A DNA stretch of 64,000 nucleotides from assembly GCA_963716135.1 (NCBI GenBank), contig OY970289.1:620001-684000 (forward strand), in the 5' to 3' direction. The translations under genes and the position numbers were made by a program. Shown here one piece after another: positions 54,982 to 63,541 of the stretch. The notes beneath the pieces were generated by a model. The model was not told the origin of the DNA. It saw nothing but the letters and a program-made list of their open reading frames with translations, and searched no databases. The DNA is from CAVRAW01 sp963716135 (lineage in GTDB: Bacteria; Planctomycetota; Planctomycetia; Pirellulales; JADZDJ01). Every line of letters starts with the position of its first letter. The first letter of the stretch is position 1.

Positions 54982-55767
54982 CTTCTCTTTCCCCGCAATG
55001 GCGCCGGCCATCGCCGTCTGCATTCGCCGGGGTGTGAACGGCCGCAGCCAGTTGTTCACCCGATAAACCGCCCCCGGCGTAATCAGCAATTTCCCTTTGA
55101 ACATTCCCGCCACGGCCCGCTTGGCTGTCCAGCGCACCGGCACGGTGGTCAACTTCATCAACAGCGTTTTCTTGTGATTCGAAACGTCGTGAAACTCGGT
55201 CGCCATGAACCCCGGCGCCACGACGCTCAATCGCACTTTATTCTTTTGCAGTTCCGCGGAAAGCGCCTGCGTAAACGCAATCACGTGCGCTTTGGCCCCG
55301 GAATAAACCGCGTACCTGGGAATCGGCACTAGCGCCGCGTATGAAGCGACTTGCAGGATGTATCCGCCTCCCTGCTGTTTCATCGTTTCGGCAAACAGCC
55401 GCGTAAGCACCGTCACCGCGCGAATGTCCACCGCAATCATCTCGTCGATCTGCGCCAGCGTCTGCTCCAAAAACGGCCCGAATAATCCAAACCCGGCGTT
55501 GTTGACCAGGATATCGATGCGCCGCCCAAGCGATTGCGCCGCTTCGAACAACCGTTGCGGTGCGCCGGCTTGCGCCAGATCCGCCGCCAGCACCTTCACA
55601 TCCACGCCGTGCGCACTCCGCAACTCTCCGGCCAGCGCCTCGAGCCGATCCGTCCGCCGCGCGGCGATCACCAAGTCAATTCCGCGCTCCGCCAAGACCC
55701 GCGCAATTTCGGCTCCGAACCCGCTGCTGGCGCCCGTCACAAGTGCGCATTGTTTTGAAGCATCCAT
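54967..55767 (-). CDS. Short-chain dehydrogenase/reductase 2
   Basis: 266 aa from ATG 55767 (MDASKQCALVTGASSGFG); an ATG at 55779 is possible. Rossmann motif TGASSGFG, NNAG in LVNNAGFGLFG, Ser in QVASYAALVPIP and Tyr-Lys in YSGAKAH identify a classical SDR, similar to the DltE/YqjQ-like group. The C-terminus (GKEKEMKT) is partly translated octamer-array sequence. Probably in one transcript with SDR 1. Confidence 0.9.
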   Translation of the reverse strand: MDASKQCALVTGASSGFGAEIARVLAERGIDLVIAARRTDRLEALAGELRSAHGVDVKVLAADLAQAGAPQRLFEAAQSLGRRIDILVNNAGFGLFGPFLEQTLAQIDEMIAVDIRAVTVLTRLFAETMKQQGGGYILQVASYAALVPIPRYAVYSGAKAHVIAFTQALSAELQKNKVRLSVVAPGFMATEFHDVSNHKKTLLMKLTTVPVRWTAKRAVAGMFKGKLLITPGAVYRVNNWLRPFTPRRMQTAMAGAIAGKEKEMKT

Positions 55768-55856
55768 GCGTTTTTGCATCCTCAAATCCGGCGGCAAGTT
55801 ATCACAACCGCCCCGTCCGACGCCAGACAGATCGAATCTGCCCTGAAATCCCCATC

Positions 55857-55891
55857 TTTCTGCCTTCTGCTTTCCGCCCTCCGCCTTTGGG
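55857..55891. repeat. Heptamer array upstream of serC
   Basis: Units TTTCTGC, CTTCTGC, TTTCCGC, CCTCCGC, CTTTGGG. It lies in the divergent region between SDR 2 and serC. Confidence 0.75.
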
Positions 55892-55957
55892 CATCCTTGA
55901 CCACGCTGCGCATCGCACCTTATCCTGCGGAATTCTCCAATTTCGTTCGATTCATTG

Positions 55958-55978
55958 ACTCCTGACCCCTGACTGCTG
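55958..55978. repeat. ACTCCTG heptamer array abutting the serC start
   Basis: ACTCCTG, ACCCCTG, ACTGCTG, ending four bases before the serC ATG at 55983. No Shine-Dalgarno is visible between. Confidence 0.8.
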
Positions 55979-55982
55979 AACC

Positions 55983-57076
55983 ATGCCCGACCGCGTTTTC
56001 AATTTCTCCCCCGGCCCCGCCGTTCTGCCGCTCCCAGTTCTCGAACAAGCCCAACGCGAACTGGTTTCGCTGCCCGGCGTGGGCATGTCGATTTTGGAAA
56101 TCAGCCACCGCAGCAAAACCTTTGATGCGATCCTGGCGGAAACCATCCAAGGTCTGCGCGAATTGCTGGGCGTGCCCGCCGGCTATCAGATCCTCTTTTT
56201 GCAAGGCGGATCCAGCCTGCAGTTCTACATGCTTGCGCTGAACTTCTTGAAAGGCTCCGGCAAAACGGCCGAGTACATCCTTACCGGCACCTGGAGCAAG
56301 AAAGCGATCGACGAAGCGAAGCGCGAAGGCGAAACCCGCGTCGTGTGGGACGGCAAAGCCACCAACTACGATCGCCTCCCCAAGCCCGCCGATTTGAAAC
56401 TCAGCCCCGACGCCGCTTATCTCCACTTCACCGACAACGAAACCATCCAGGGCGTGGAGTTCCCCGCCACCCCCAACGCCGGCAACGTCCCGCTGGTGTG
56501 CGACGCCTCGAGCAATTTCCTCAGCCGTCCCGTGCCGATCGAAAAATACGGCCTGTACTACGCCTGCGCCCAAAAGAACGCCGGTCCCGCCGGCGTCACG
56601 GTGGCCATCCTCCGCGACGACCTGATGCAGCGCGCCCCAAAAATCTACCTCCCATGCTCGACTACCGTGTGTACGCCGAAAACGAATCGCGCTACAACAC
56701 GCCCCCGACGTTCGGCATCTACATTGTGAATCTGATTTGCCGCTGGCTGAAAAACGACATCGGCGGCCTGGCCAAGATGCAGGAGCTGAATCGCGCCAAA
56801 GCCGCATTGCTGTACGAAGTCATCGACATGCATCCCAAGTTCTACCAGGGCCACGCCCAGCCCGATTGCCGCTCGCAAATGAACGTCACCTTCCGCCTGC
56901 CCAGCGAGGAAATTGAAAAAGCATTCCTCGAGGGCGCCAAGCAACGCGACTTGGTCGACTTGAAAGGCCACCGCTCCGTCGGCGGCATTCGGGCCTCGAT
57001 CTACAATGCCATGCCCCGCGAAGGCGTGGAAAAGCTCCACCAATACATGCTCGAGTTCGTAAAGCAGCGCGGCTAG
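55983..57076 (+). CDS. serC: Phosphoserine aminotransferase (frameshifted)
   Basis: About 364 aa after one restored base near 56637 (CCCC/AAAAA run). PLP enzyme of serine biosynthesis. The start MPDRVFNFSPGPAVLP, then GMSILEISHRSKTFD and FLQGGSSLQFYM, are diagnostic; the PLP Lys lies in YGLYYACAQKNAGPAGVT. After the shift, MLDYRVYAENESRYNTPPTF and the SVGGIRASIYNAMP block complete the protein. serA follows 88 bases later across a heptamer array, so the two serine-pathway genes are co-located. Confidence 0.95.
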
Positions 57077-57126
57077 TCTCGACGAACTCCGACCGCCTGA
57101 CCTACACTTGCAGGATAAGTATTCGT

Positions 57127-57161
57127 TTCCTGCATCCTGAATCCTGCGCCCTGCGCCCTTT
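57127..57161. repeat. Heptamer array abutting the serA start
   Basis: TTCCTGC, ATCCTGA, ATCCTGC, GCCCTGC, GCCCTTT, ending three bases before the serA ATG at 57165. A short complementary GCAGGAT lies just upstream near 57110. Confidence 0.85.
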
Positions 57162-57164
57162 GCC

Positions 57165-58793
57165 ATGCCTCGCATCGTCGTTCTCGATACGCTCAGCCCC
57201 GACGGCCTCAAACTGTTGGACGAGGCTGCAGCCAAAGGCATCGATTACGAAGTCCGCACCGGTCTCAAAGGCGATGCCCTGCGCGATGCGCTGGCCCAGT
57301 TCGAAGGCGCCATCTGCCGCAGCGGCGTAAAAATCACCGCCGAATCGCTGGCCGGCAACCACAAGCTCCGGGCCATCGTCCGCGCCGGCGTCGGCACCGA
57401 CAACATCGACAAAGATGCCGCCACGCGACTGGGCATCGTGGTCATGAACACACCGGCCGGCAACACCATCAGCACCGCCGAGCATACCTGGGCCTTAATG
57501 CTGGCCCTTTCCCGCAATGTCGCCCCGGCGCATCACAGCCTCACGCAGCACAAATGGGATCGCAATAAATACATCGGCACGCAGTTGGCCGGCAAGACGC
57601 TGGGCATCATCGGCCTGGGGCGCGTCGGCCAGGCCGTCGCCAAGCGCGCCAAAGCCTTCGAAATGCGCGTCCTCGGCTTCGATCCCTTCCTCAGCAAGGA
57701 ACGCTCCACGGAACTCGGCGTCGAACCCGTCGGCAGCGTCCGCGAGCTCTTGCCGCAAGTCGATTATCTCACCGTTCATACGCCGCTGACCGACGAAACC
57801 AAGTCCCTCATCAACCGCGAAACGCTCGCCTTGTTGAAGCCCGGTGCGCGGCTCGTCAACTGCGCCCGCGGTGGCATCTACGAAGAATCCGCGCTGGTCG
57901 AAGGACTCAAAAACGGCCGCATCGCCGGCGTCGCGCTGGACGTCTTTGAAACCGAACCCTGCACCGAAAGCCCGCTGTTCGGACTGCCCGGCGTGCTCTG
58001 TACTCCCCACTTGGGCGCCAGCACCGAAGAGGCCCAGTCGCAAGTGGCCGTCGAAGGCGTTGGCCTGTTGGTCGACTTCCTGACCACCGGCGCGATTCGC
58101 CACGCCGTGAATATGAGCCCGCTGGATCCCAAAACATTGGAGGCCCTGCGCGGACATCTCGACGTAGCCCACCGACTCGGATTGCTGCTGGCCCAACTGG
58201 TGCGCGGCGCCCCGAAGCGCTGCGAAGTGCACTACCGCGGCGACGTAGCCGACAAAAACACTAAATTGCTCAGCGCCGCCTTCGCCTGCGGCCTGTTGGA
58301 ACACGCGCTGGACGAAGACGTCAACGTCGTCAACGCCGAAGTGCTGCTGCGCGAACGGGGCATCGAACTGGTCGAACAATCACGCCACGGGATGGGCGCA
58401 TTCAGCTCCGTGATCAGCGCCAGCATCACCGCCGACGGCGAAAGCCGCCGCGCCGCCGGCACGCTCTTCGGCCACAACATGCCGCGCCTGGTGCAAATCG
58501 ACGACCACCGCATGGAAGCCTATCTCGACGGCGCCTTGCTCATTTTCACCCACACCGACGTCCCCGGCGTCATCGGCCGCGTGGGCACGATCTGCGGCGA
58601 GCACGGCGTGAACATCGCCCAAATGGCCGTCGGGCGATCCAACCCCGGCGGCGCGGCCACAGGGGTGCTGAATCTCGACGCCCTGCCCCCCGCCGACGCG
58701 GTAAATGCCGTCCGAACCGTCGCCGGCATCAATTCCGCAACGGTCATCTCGCTGCCCCCTGCCGGCAAGCTGCCCGCCTGGCTCCAAGGTTGA
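57165..58793 (+). CDS. serA: D-3-phosphoglycerate dehydrogenase
   Basis: 542 aa, the long type with an intervening (ASB) domain and a C-terminal ACT domain. It oxidises 3-phosphoglycerate in the first step of serine synthesis. NAD motif GIIGLGRVGQAVAKRA (~145-160), catalytic Arg in NCARGGIY, Glu in DVFETEP and His in CTPHLGASTEEAQ. The ACT domain (~460-530: LLIFTHTDVPGVIGRVGTIC) would bind an amino-acid effector, normally serine. Directly downstream of serC. Confidence 0.97.
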   Translation: MPRIVVLDTLSPDGLKLLDEAAAKGIDYEVRTGLKGDALRDALAQFEGAICRSGVKITAESLAGNHKLRAIVRAGVGTDNIDKDAATRLGIVVMNTPAGNTISTAEHTWALMLALSRNVAPAHHSLTQHKWDRNKYIGTQLAGKTLGIIGLGRVGQAVAKRAKAFEMRVLGFDPFLSKERSTELGVEPVGSVRELLPQVDYLTVHTPLTDETKSLINRETLALLKPGARLVNCARGGIYEESALVEGLKNGRIAGVALDVFETEPCTESPLFGLPGVLCTPHLGASTEEAQSQVAVEGVGLLVDFLTTGAIRHAVNMSPLDPKTLEALRGHLDVAHRLGLLLAQLVRGAPKRCEVHYRGDVADKNTKLLSAAFACGLLEHALDEDVNVVNAEVLLRERGIELVEQSRHGMGAFSSVISASITADGESRRAAGTLFGHNMPRLVQIDDHRMEAYLDGALLIFTHTDVPGVIGRVGTICGEHGVNIAQMAVGRSNPGGAATGVLNLDALPPADAVNAVRTVAGINSATVISLPPAGKLPAWLQG

Positions 58794-59063
58794 CTGGCGG
58801 CCAATCAGTGACGCCCGATCGTCGTTGCTGATCCCCCCGCCGCCGCACCCATCCGTAAAACCGCTACCCTCGCACCGCTTTTGCAAAATTGGCCACTCTT
58901 TGTACGCGCCAGGGTTTAACATCCGCCCAAGAATATCCGATGTTTGATTCGTCGGGCTTACGATGCTTTGCGGCGTTTAGCTCGGCCCGTTTAGCCCCGG
59001 CCCCAAGGCTGGGCTAACCTCCCGCCACCAGCGTTCCAGCCTCCCGGAAGCCTTTGGTAATCC
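58794..59063. other. 270-bp gene-free stretch with a hairpin
   Basis: No supported gene. GTTTAGCCC...GGGCTAAC form an inverted repeat near 58997-59021 between serA and the BON gene. No T-tract follows, so its role is open. Confidence 0.4.
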
Positions 59064-59300
59064 ATGTCCAGCGCGGTTCTTCAGGACGAGACGACTCTGC
59101 TCCACGAGCAAGTCCTAACCGCACTGCGAGAGAATCCGCATTTGCGAGGCCGCAGCCTGCGGTTTGAAACCCACGAGCGCCGTGTCACGCTTCGCGGCCA
59201 GGTCACGAGCTGGTATCAAAAGCAGATGGCGCAGGAAACGTTGTTACGGCTCGACGGCATCGACGAGGTCGACAACCATCTTGAAGTCAGCCGCGTGTAG
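59064..59300 (+). CDS. BON domain protein, single domain
   Basis: 78 aa. A single BON (OsmY/nodulation) domain: VLTALRENPHLRGRSLRFET, then RRVTLRGQVTSWYQKQMAQE and DGIDEVDNHLEV. There is no signal peptide, so it is probably cytoplasmic. BON domains bind phospholipid or protein surfaces. A CCGGAGGC palindrome follows the stop. Monocistronic in appearance. Confidence 0.85.
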   Translation: MSSAVLQDETTLLHEQVLTALRENPHLRGRSLRFETHERRVTLRGQVTSWYQKQMAQETLLRLDGIDEVDNHLEVSRV

Positions 59301-59325
59301 TCGAGCAATCATGCCGCTCTTGCCT

Positions 59326-59348
59326 AGCCGGAGGCTAACAGCCTCCGG
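59326..59348. repeat. Dispersed palindrome CCGGAGGC-TAACA-GCCTCCGG, copy B
   Basis: 8-bp perfect stem preceded by TAG, same design as copies A (49720) and C (63357); downstream ACAATTCTTCC partly recalls the ATTGCCAA flank of copy A. Confidence 0.8.
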
Positions 59349-59391
59349 ACGCCCCGCCAACAATTCTTCCATTCGAATTGCCGTCGTGCAC

Positions 59392-59775
59392 TCACCGCGG
59401 CCGCGCCGGCCGGTGCCCCATCACCGCATCCCCCCGGCTGCCGTAGTTCGGCAAGCATTCGCCCAAGCGGCAAATGTGAATCACTTCCTGATTTGCTTCC
59501 GACAATCCGCATAGCCGCAGCATGCCGTTGTGCGAATGAATGCGCTTGGCCAGCATCACCAATTGCGCAATCACGGAGCTGTGCAGCATCTCCACCTCAT
59601 CCAGTTCCAGCACCACGCGGTAGATAAAGGCCTGCTGCAAGATCGACCACACTTTTTCCGCCAGCGAGAGATCGCTTGGCCCAATCTCCTCGGCCGGATG
59701 CAGCCGCACGAACATCCAATCCGGCCCGCGGTCGACATCCATCCGCCAACCCGTCGCAATTTGCGCAATAACCAT
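59392..59775 (-). CDS. STAS domain protein (anti-anti-sigma factor-like)
   Basis: 127 aa. The STAS fold is recognisable in YRVVLELDEVEMLHSSVIAQ, then LVMLAKRIHSHNGMLRLCGL and SEANQEVIHICRLGE. One of the serines in MLHSSVIAQ is at the position phosphorylated in SpoIIAA/RsbV. ATG 59775 has AAGGGAAAGG upstream. No partner kinase or sigma factor lies nearby. Confidence 0.85.
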   Translation of the reverse strand: MVIAQIATGWRMDVDRGPDWMFVRLHPAEEIGPSDLSLAEKVWSILQQAFIYRVVLELDEVEMLHSSVIAQLVMLAKRIHSHNGMLRLCGLSEANQEVIHICRLGECLPNYGSRGDAVMGHRPARPR

Positions 59776-59922
59776 ATGGCACCTTTCCCTTCATGTGAAA
59801 AGGCTTGCGCTTGAGAAAAGAGTTCCTGAACGGTTCATCATACGCTTTTCCTATGACCGAGCAACGCGAACTGCGAATTGAAATGCATGCTTCGTCACCC
59901 GCATTTCGCATACCACATCGAT

Positions 59923-59950
59923 ATTCTGCCTTCTGCTTTCTGCCTTCTGC
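59923..59950. repeat. CTTCTGC-type heptamer array upstream of tpx
   Basis: ATTCTGC, CTTCTGC, TTTCTGC, CTTCTGC in the divergent STAS/tpx region, 95 bases before the tpx ATG. Confidence 0.85.
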
Positions 59951-60044
59951 TATCGTCCGCCCACTTGCGACCTATTGCCGAATTGCGATAATTCTTTCTC
60001 CCGAATTCAGCCTATTTTCACACTTTGCATAAGCGAGATCCACC

Positions 60045-60565
60045 ATGGCACGTTCCGGAGCAGTCACTTTCAAAGGTAAACCGTTGACGCTGGCCGGGGA
60101 CGAAGTGAAAGTCGGCGCCCAGGCCCCAGACTTCACCGTCTACTATTTCGAAGCCGGCGAATTGAAGCCTATCCGCCTGGCCGATCTCAAAGGCAAGCCC
60201 ACCCTGCTCAGCGTGGTCCCCTCGCTCGATACCGGCGTCTGCCAGAAGCAAACCAAGCGATTCAACGAAGAACTGGCGCGCTGGGCGAGCGCATCAACGC
60301 CGTCACGATCAGCCTCGATCTCCCCTTCGCTCAGAACCGCTTCTGCGGCGCCGAAAACATCAAGAACATGCGCGTCGGCAGCGACTATCAGAACCGCGAA
60401 TTCGGCAACAAATGGGGCACGCTGATCGAAGAACTGAAAATCCTCCAGCGCAGCGTCTTCGTCCTCGACAAGAACGGCAAAGTGGTCTACGCCCAGCCCG
60501 TGAAAGAAGTCACCGAAGAACCCGACTACGCCGCCGCCCTGTCGGCACTCAAGTCGCAATTGTAG
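60045..60565 (+). CDS. tpx: Thiol peroxidase (frameshifted)
   Basis: About 173 aa after one restored base near 60282. An atypical 2-Cys peroxiredoxin that removes hydroperoxides. The peroxidatic Cys66 lies in VVPSLDTGVCQKQTKRF, and the resolving Cys in DLPFAQNRFCGAENIKN, which is read in the next frame. The opening VTFKGKPLTLAGDEVKVG is the Tpx signature. It is followed directly by the 100-bp heptamer array and then convergent alaS. Confidence 0.95.
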
Positions 60566-60620
60566 TCGCGACTTCCCTATTTGGCCCCGAGGTCAATAAC
60601 CCGGGGCAATGCGGCAACTA

Positions 60621-60720
60621 TTGGTCATTGGGATTTGGTCATTGGGATTTGGTCATTGGGATTTGGTCATTGGGATTTGGTCATTGGGATTTGGTCATTG
60701 GGATTTGGTCATTGGTCATT
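60621..60720. repeat. 100-bp array: six TTGGTCATTGGGAT units plus two TTGGTCA
   Basis: Six perfect 14-mers (60621-60704), each TTGGTCA plus TTGGGAT, followed by TTGGTCA TTGGTCA TT. The alaS TGA stop (60718-60716) lies within the last unit. The unit matches the right arm of the fabD/fabG repeat. Confidence 0.95.
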
Positions 60721-63334
60721 TCCCCGCCAGCAACTTGCCGATGCTGTCCCGCGCCGCCTCCAGCGCCGCCGGCAGTTGATCCGGGTGCTTACCGCCCGCC
60801 TGCGCCATGTCCGGCTTGCCGCCGCCGCGCCCGCCGACCGCTTCCGCCGCCGATTTAATCCACTCGCCGGCGCTCAGGCCTTTATCCACCAGATCGCGCG
60901 TCAGCCCCGCCACAATCGTCACTTTGCCGTCGTCGCGGCTGGCCAACATCACCGCCGCCGGACTCACTTTGCGGCGCACCAGGTCGATCAGCTCGCGCAT
61001 CGTGCCCGCCTCCGCGCCGGGCGCTTCGGCAACAATGACATTCGCGCCGGCCACCTTCGCCGCCTGCTCGATCAGTTTTTCCGGCGAAAGGTCCCCGCTC
61101 TTTGCGCCCGCCGCGGCGTGTTTTTTCAGCTCGCGCACTTCCTTCGCTAGCGCCGCCACACGCTGCGGCACCTCCGTTGCAGGCACGCGCAGCGCTGCCG
61201 CCGTCTCGGCCATCAAGCGCTGATCCTCTCGCGACTTTTCCAATGCCGCCTGGCCAGTCAGCGCCACAATCCGCCGCGTGCCGGCCGACACGCTTTCCTC
61301 GCTGGCGATCCGAAACAGTCCAATCTGCCCCGTATTGCTCACGTGCGTTCCGCCGCACAGCTCCTTGCTGAACTCGCCCATGCTCACCATTCGCACGATG
61401 TCGGGATATTTTTCTCCGAACAGCATCATCGCGCCTTTTTGCCGCGCCTCGGCAATCGGCAGATTCGTCCAACCCACCGGCTCCGAGGCCAGCACACGCT
61501 CGTTCACCTCTTGTTCGATTTTCGCCAGCGCCTCGCGATCGACCGCCGATGGATTCGCGAAATCGAACCGCAACCAATCATCTTCCACCTTCGACCCCTG
61601 CTGCTGCGCATGCTTCCCCAAAAACTTCTGTAGCGCATAGTGCAGCACGTGCGTCGCCGAGTGCGCCCGCCGAATCCCCGCCCGCCGCTGGTCGTTCACC
61701 CGCGCCGTCACCGCCACCCCCAGCTTCAACACCCCCCGCTTCAAATGCCCACGATGCAGCATGAAACCCTTCTCGCGCTGCGTGTCGATCACTTCAAACC
61801 GCAAACCGTCAGCGGAGATCTCACCCGTGTCTCCCACCTGTCCACCCGACTCGCCGTAAAACGGCGTCTGATCCAGTACCACCGTCACCGGTTTGTCGTG
61901 CCCAACTTCCTGCATCGCTTCGCACAAATGATCCTGCGCAATAATTCCGACCACCTTCCCCTTCGCCTCCGTCGTTTCGTACCCCAAGAACTTCGTCGGC
62001 TCCATCGTTTTCGCCAGGCTATCCACCGGGCTGTGCGTGAACACGTCGGCCACCTTGCCGCCGCCCGAGGCAATGCCGTGCTCTTCCATCTCCTGCTTGA
62101 AGCCGGCCCAATCCAATTGCAAATTCCGCTCCGCGCCGATCTGCTCCAAAAGCTCCGGCGGAAAACCATGCGTGGTGTACAAATCCGCCGCCTCCTTGCC
62201 CGCGATCAGCGCGCGCCCTTCCTTTTGCATCGAGTCGAACAGCCGATCGATCCGATTCAACCCGCTGTCGATCGTGCCCAGGAAATTCTCTTCCTCGGCG
62301 CGAATCATCTTCGATACCCGATCGACCGTCGTCTTCAATTCCGGATACGGCTGGCTCATCGCCTGCGCCACCGTCCCCACCAGTTGATTCAAAAACGGCT
62401 TGCGCACCCCCATCTGATGCCCGTCCAGCACCGCCCGCCGCAAGAGCCGCTTGATCACGTACCCCTGCTTCTTCGGCCCCGGCGCCACTTCTTCATGGAT
62501 GGCAAAGGTGCAAGCACGCACATGGTCCGCAATCCGCCGCATCCGCCGGCCGTCGTCGCTCGTCGGGTCGTATTTCTTCCCGCACACCTGCGCCGCCGCC
62601 TCGACCAGCGGCCGCAAAATGTCGATGTGAAAATTCGTGTCGACGTTCTGCATCACCGCCGCCATCCGCTCCAAACCCATGCCCGTGTCGATATTCTTGC
62701 TCGGCAGCGGCCGCAAATTATTCGGCGGATTTCCTACCCGATTGAATTGCGTAAACACCAGGTTCCAGACTTCCACCTCGCCCCCGTCGGGCGTTTTCGC
62801 AAATATCTCGCTGCACGGCCCGCACACGCCATCCGGCCCCTTGCTGGGCGCCCCGGCCGGCCAGAAATTGTCATCCTCCCCCATCCGCTGAATTCTCACC
62901 TCCGGCACCTTGATCTCGTCGCGCCAAATGTTGTACGCCTCATCGTCGTCCAGATACACCGAAACGCCCAGGCGCTCCGCCGGAATGCCCATCCACTTCT
63001 TGTCGGTCAGGAATTCCCACGCCCAGCCAATCGCCTCGCGCTTGAAGTAATCGCCGAAGCTGAAGTTGCCCAGCATCTCGAAAAACGTGTGGTGATAAGC
63101 CGTCCGCCCCACGTTATCGATATCCCCCGTGCGCAAGCACTTCTGGCAAGTCGTGGCCCGCGTAAACTCCAGCTTGCACTTCCCCAGAAAGTGATCCTTG
63201 AACTGGTTCATCCCCGCCGGCGTGAACAGCACCGAAGGATCCCACCGCGGCACCAACACGTCGCTGGGCCGCCGCACGCACTTCTTCGTCTCAAAGAACG
63301 CGAGATACTTCTCGCGAATTTCGTCAGTTTTCAT
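60716..63334 (-). CDS. alaS: Alanyl-tRNA synthetase
   Basis: 872 aa from ATG 63334 (MKTDEIREKYLAFFETKKCV). Class II synthetase with the full set: aminoacylation domain (PSDVLVPRWDPSVLFTPAGMNQFK; YHHTFFEMLGNFSFGDYFK; GMGLERMAAVMQ), tRNA recognition region, editing domain with HSATHVLHYALQ and KELCGGTHVSNTGQIG (HxxxH and CxxxH zinc/editing residues), and the C-Ala domain ending GGRGGGKPDMAQAGG. The upstream in-frame extension is a dispersed palindrome. Intact over its whole length despite the many shifts elsewhere. Confidence 0.98.
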   Translation of the reverse strand: MKTDEIREKYLAFFETKKCVRRPSDVLVPRWDPSVLFTPAGMNQFKDHFLGKCKLEFTRATTCQKCLRTGDIDNVGRTAYHHTFFEMLGNFSFGDYFKREAIGWAWEFLTDKKWMGIPAERLGVSVYLDDDEAYNIWRDEIKVPEVRIQRMGEDDNFWPAGAPSKGPDGVCGPCSEIFAKTPDGGEVEVWNLVFTQFNRVGNPPNNLRPLPSKNIDTGMGLERMAAVMQNVDTNFHIDILRPLVEAAAQVCGKKYDPTSDDGRRMRRIADHVRACTFAIHEEVAPGPKKQGYVIKRLLRRAVLDGHQMGVRKPFLNQLVGTVAQAMSQPYPELKTTVDRVSKMIRAEEENFLGTIDSGLNRIDRLFDSMQKEGRALIAGKEAADLYTTHGFPPELLEQIGAERNLQLDWAGFKQEMEEHGIASGGGKVADVFTHSPVDSLAKTMEPTKFLGYETTEAKGKVVGIIAQDHLCEAMQEVGHDKPVTVVLDQTPFYGESGGQVGDTGEISADGLRFEVIDTQREKGFMLHRGHLKRGVLKLGVAVTARVNDQRRAGIRRAHSATHVLHYALQKFLGKHAQQQGSKVEDDWLRFDFANPSAVDREALAKIEQEVNERVLASEPVGWTNLPIAEARQKGAMMLFGEKYPDIVRMVSMGEFSKELCGGTHVSNTGQIGLFRIASEESVSAGTRRIVALTGQAALEKSREDQRLMAETAAALRVPATEVPQRVAALAKEVRELKKHAAAGAKSGDLSPEKLIEQAAKVAGANVIVAEAPGAEAGTMRELIDLVRRKVSPAAVMLASRDDGKVTIVAGLTRDLVDKGLSAGEWIKSAAEAVGGRGGGKPDMAQAGGKHPDQLPAALEAARDSIGKLLAGK

Positions 63335-63354
63335 GGAATCAACACGCCATCGAT

Positions 63355-63377
63355 AGCCGGAGGCGAACCGCCTCCGG
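63355..63377. repeat. Dispersed palindrome CCGGAGGC-GAACC-GCCTCCGG, copy C
   Basis: Perfect 8-bp stem with loop GAACC, preceded by ATAG and followed by AGAATCGCCAA, the same flank as copy A (AGAATTGCCAA). It lies just upstream of the alaS start. Confidence 0.85.
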
Positions 63378-63470
63378 AGAATCGCCAAAAAATGTTGCAG
63401 TCAGCAATCGGCCCATCATATCCGTCTCTCCAAAGACCGACTAGGCGGCCATTCGAAGTGCCCGCCGCGC

Positions 63471-63501
63471 AAAAAAAGCCCAGGGGTTGCACCCCCTGGG
63501 C
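63471..63501 (-). terminator. Rho-independent terminator after recA
   Basis: On the minus strand GCCCAGGGGGTGCAACCCCT closes with GGGC and is followed by seven Ts, 40 bases past the recA stop. Confidence 0.95.
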
Positions 63502-63541
63502 TCGCGCGGCCAAGAGATTTCCAATGACTTGTTCTGTGTGC

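Noticed and set aside
60621..60720. CRISPR array
   Set aside because: The units are contiguous 14-mers with no spacers and no cas genes nearby; they belong to the heptamer family seen elsewhere.
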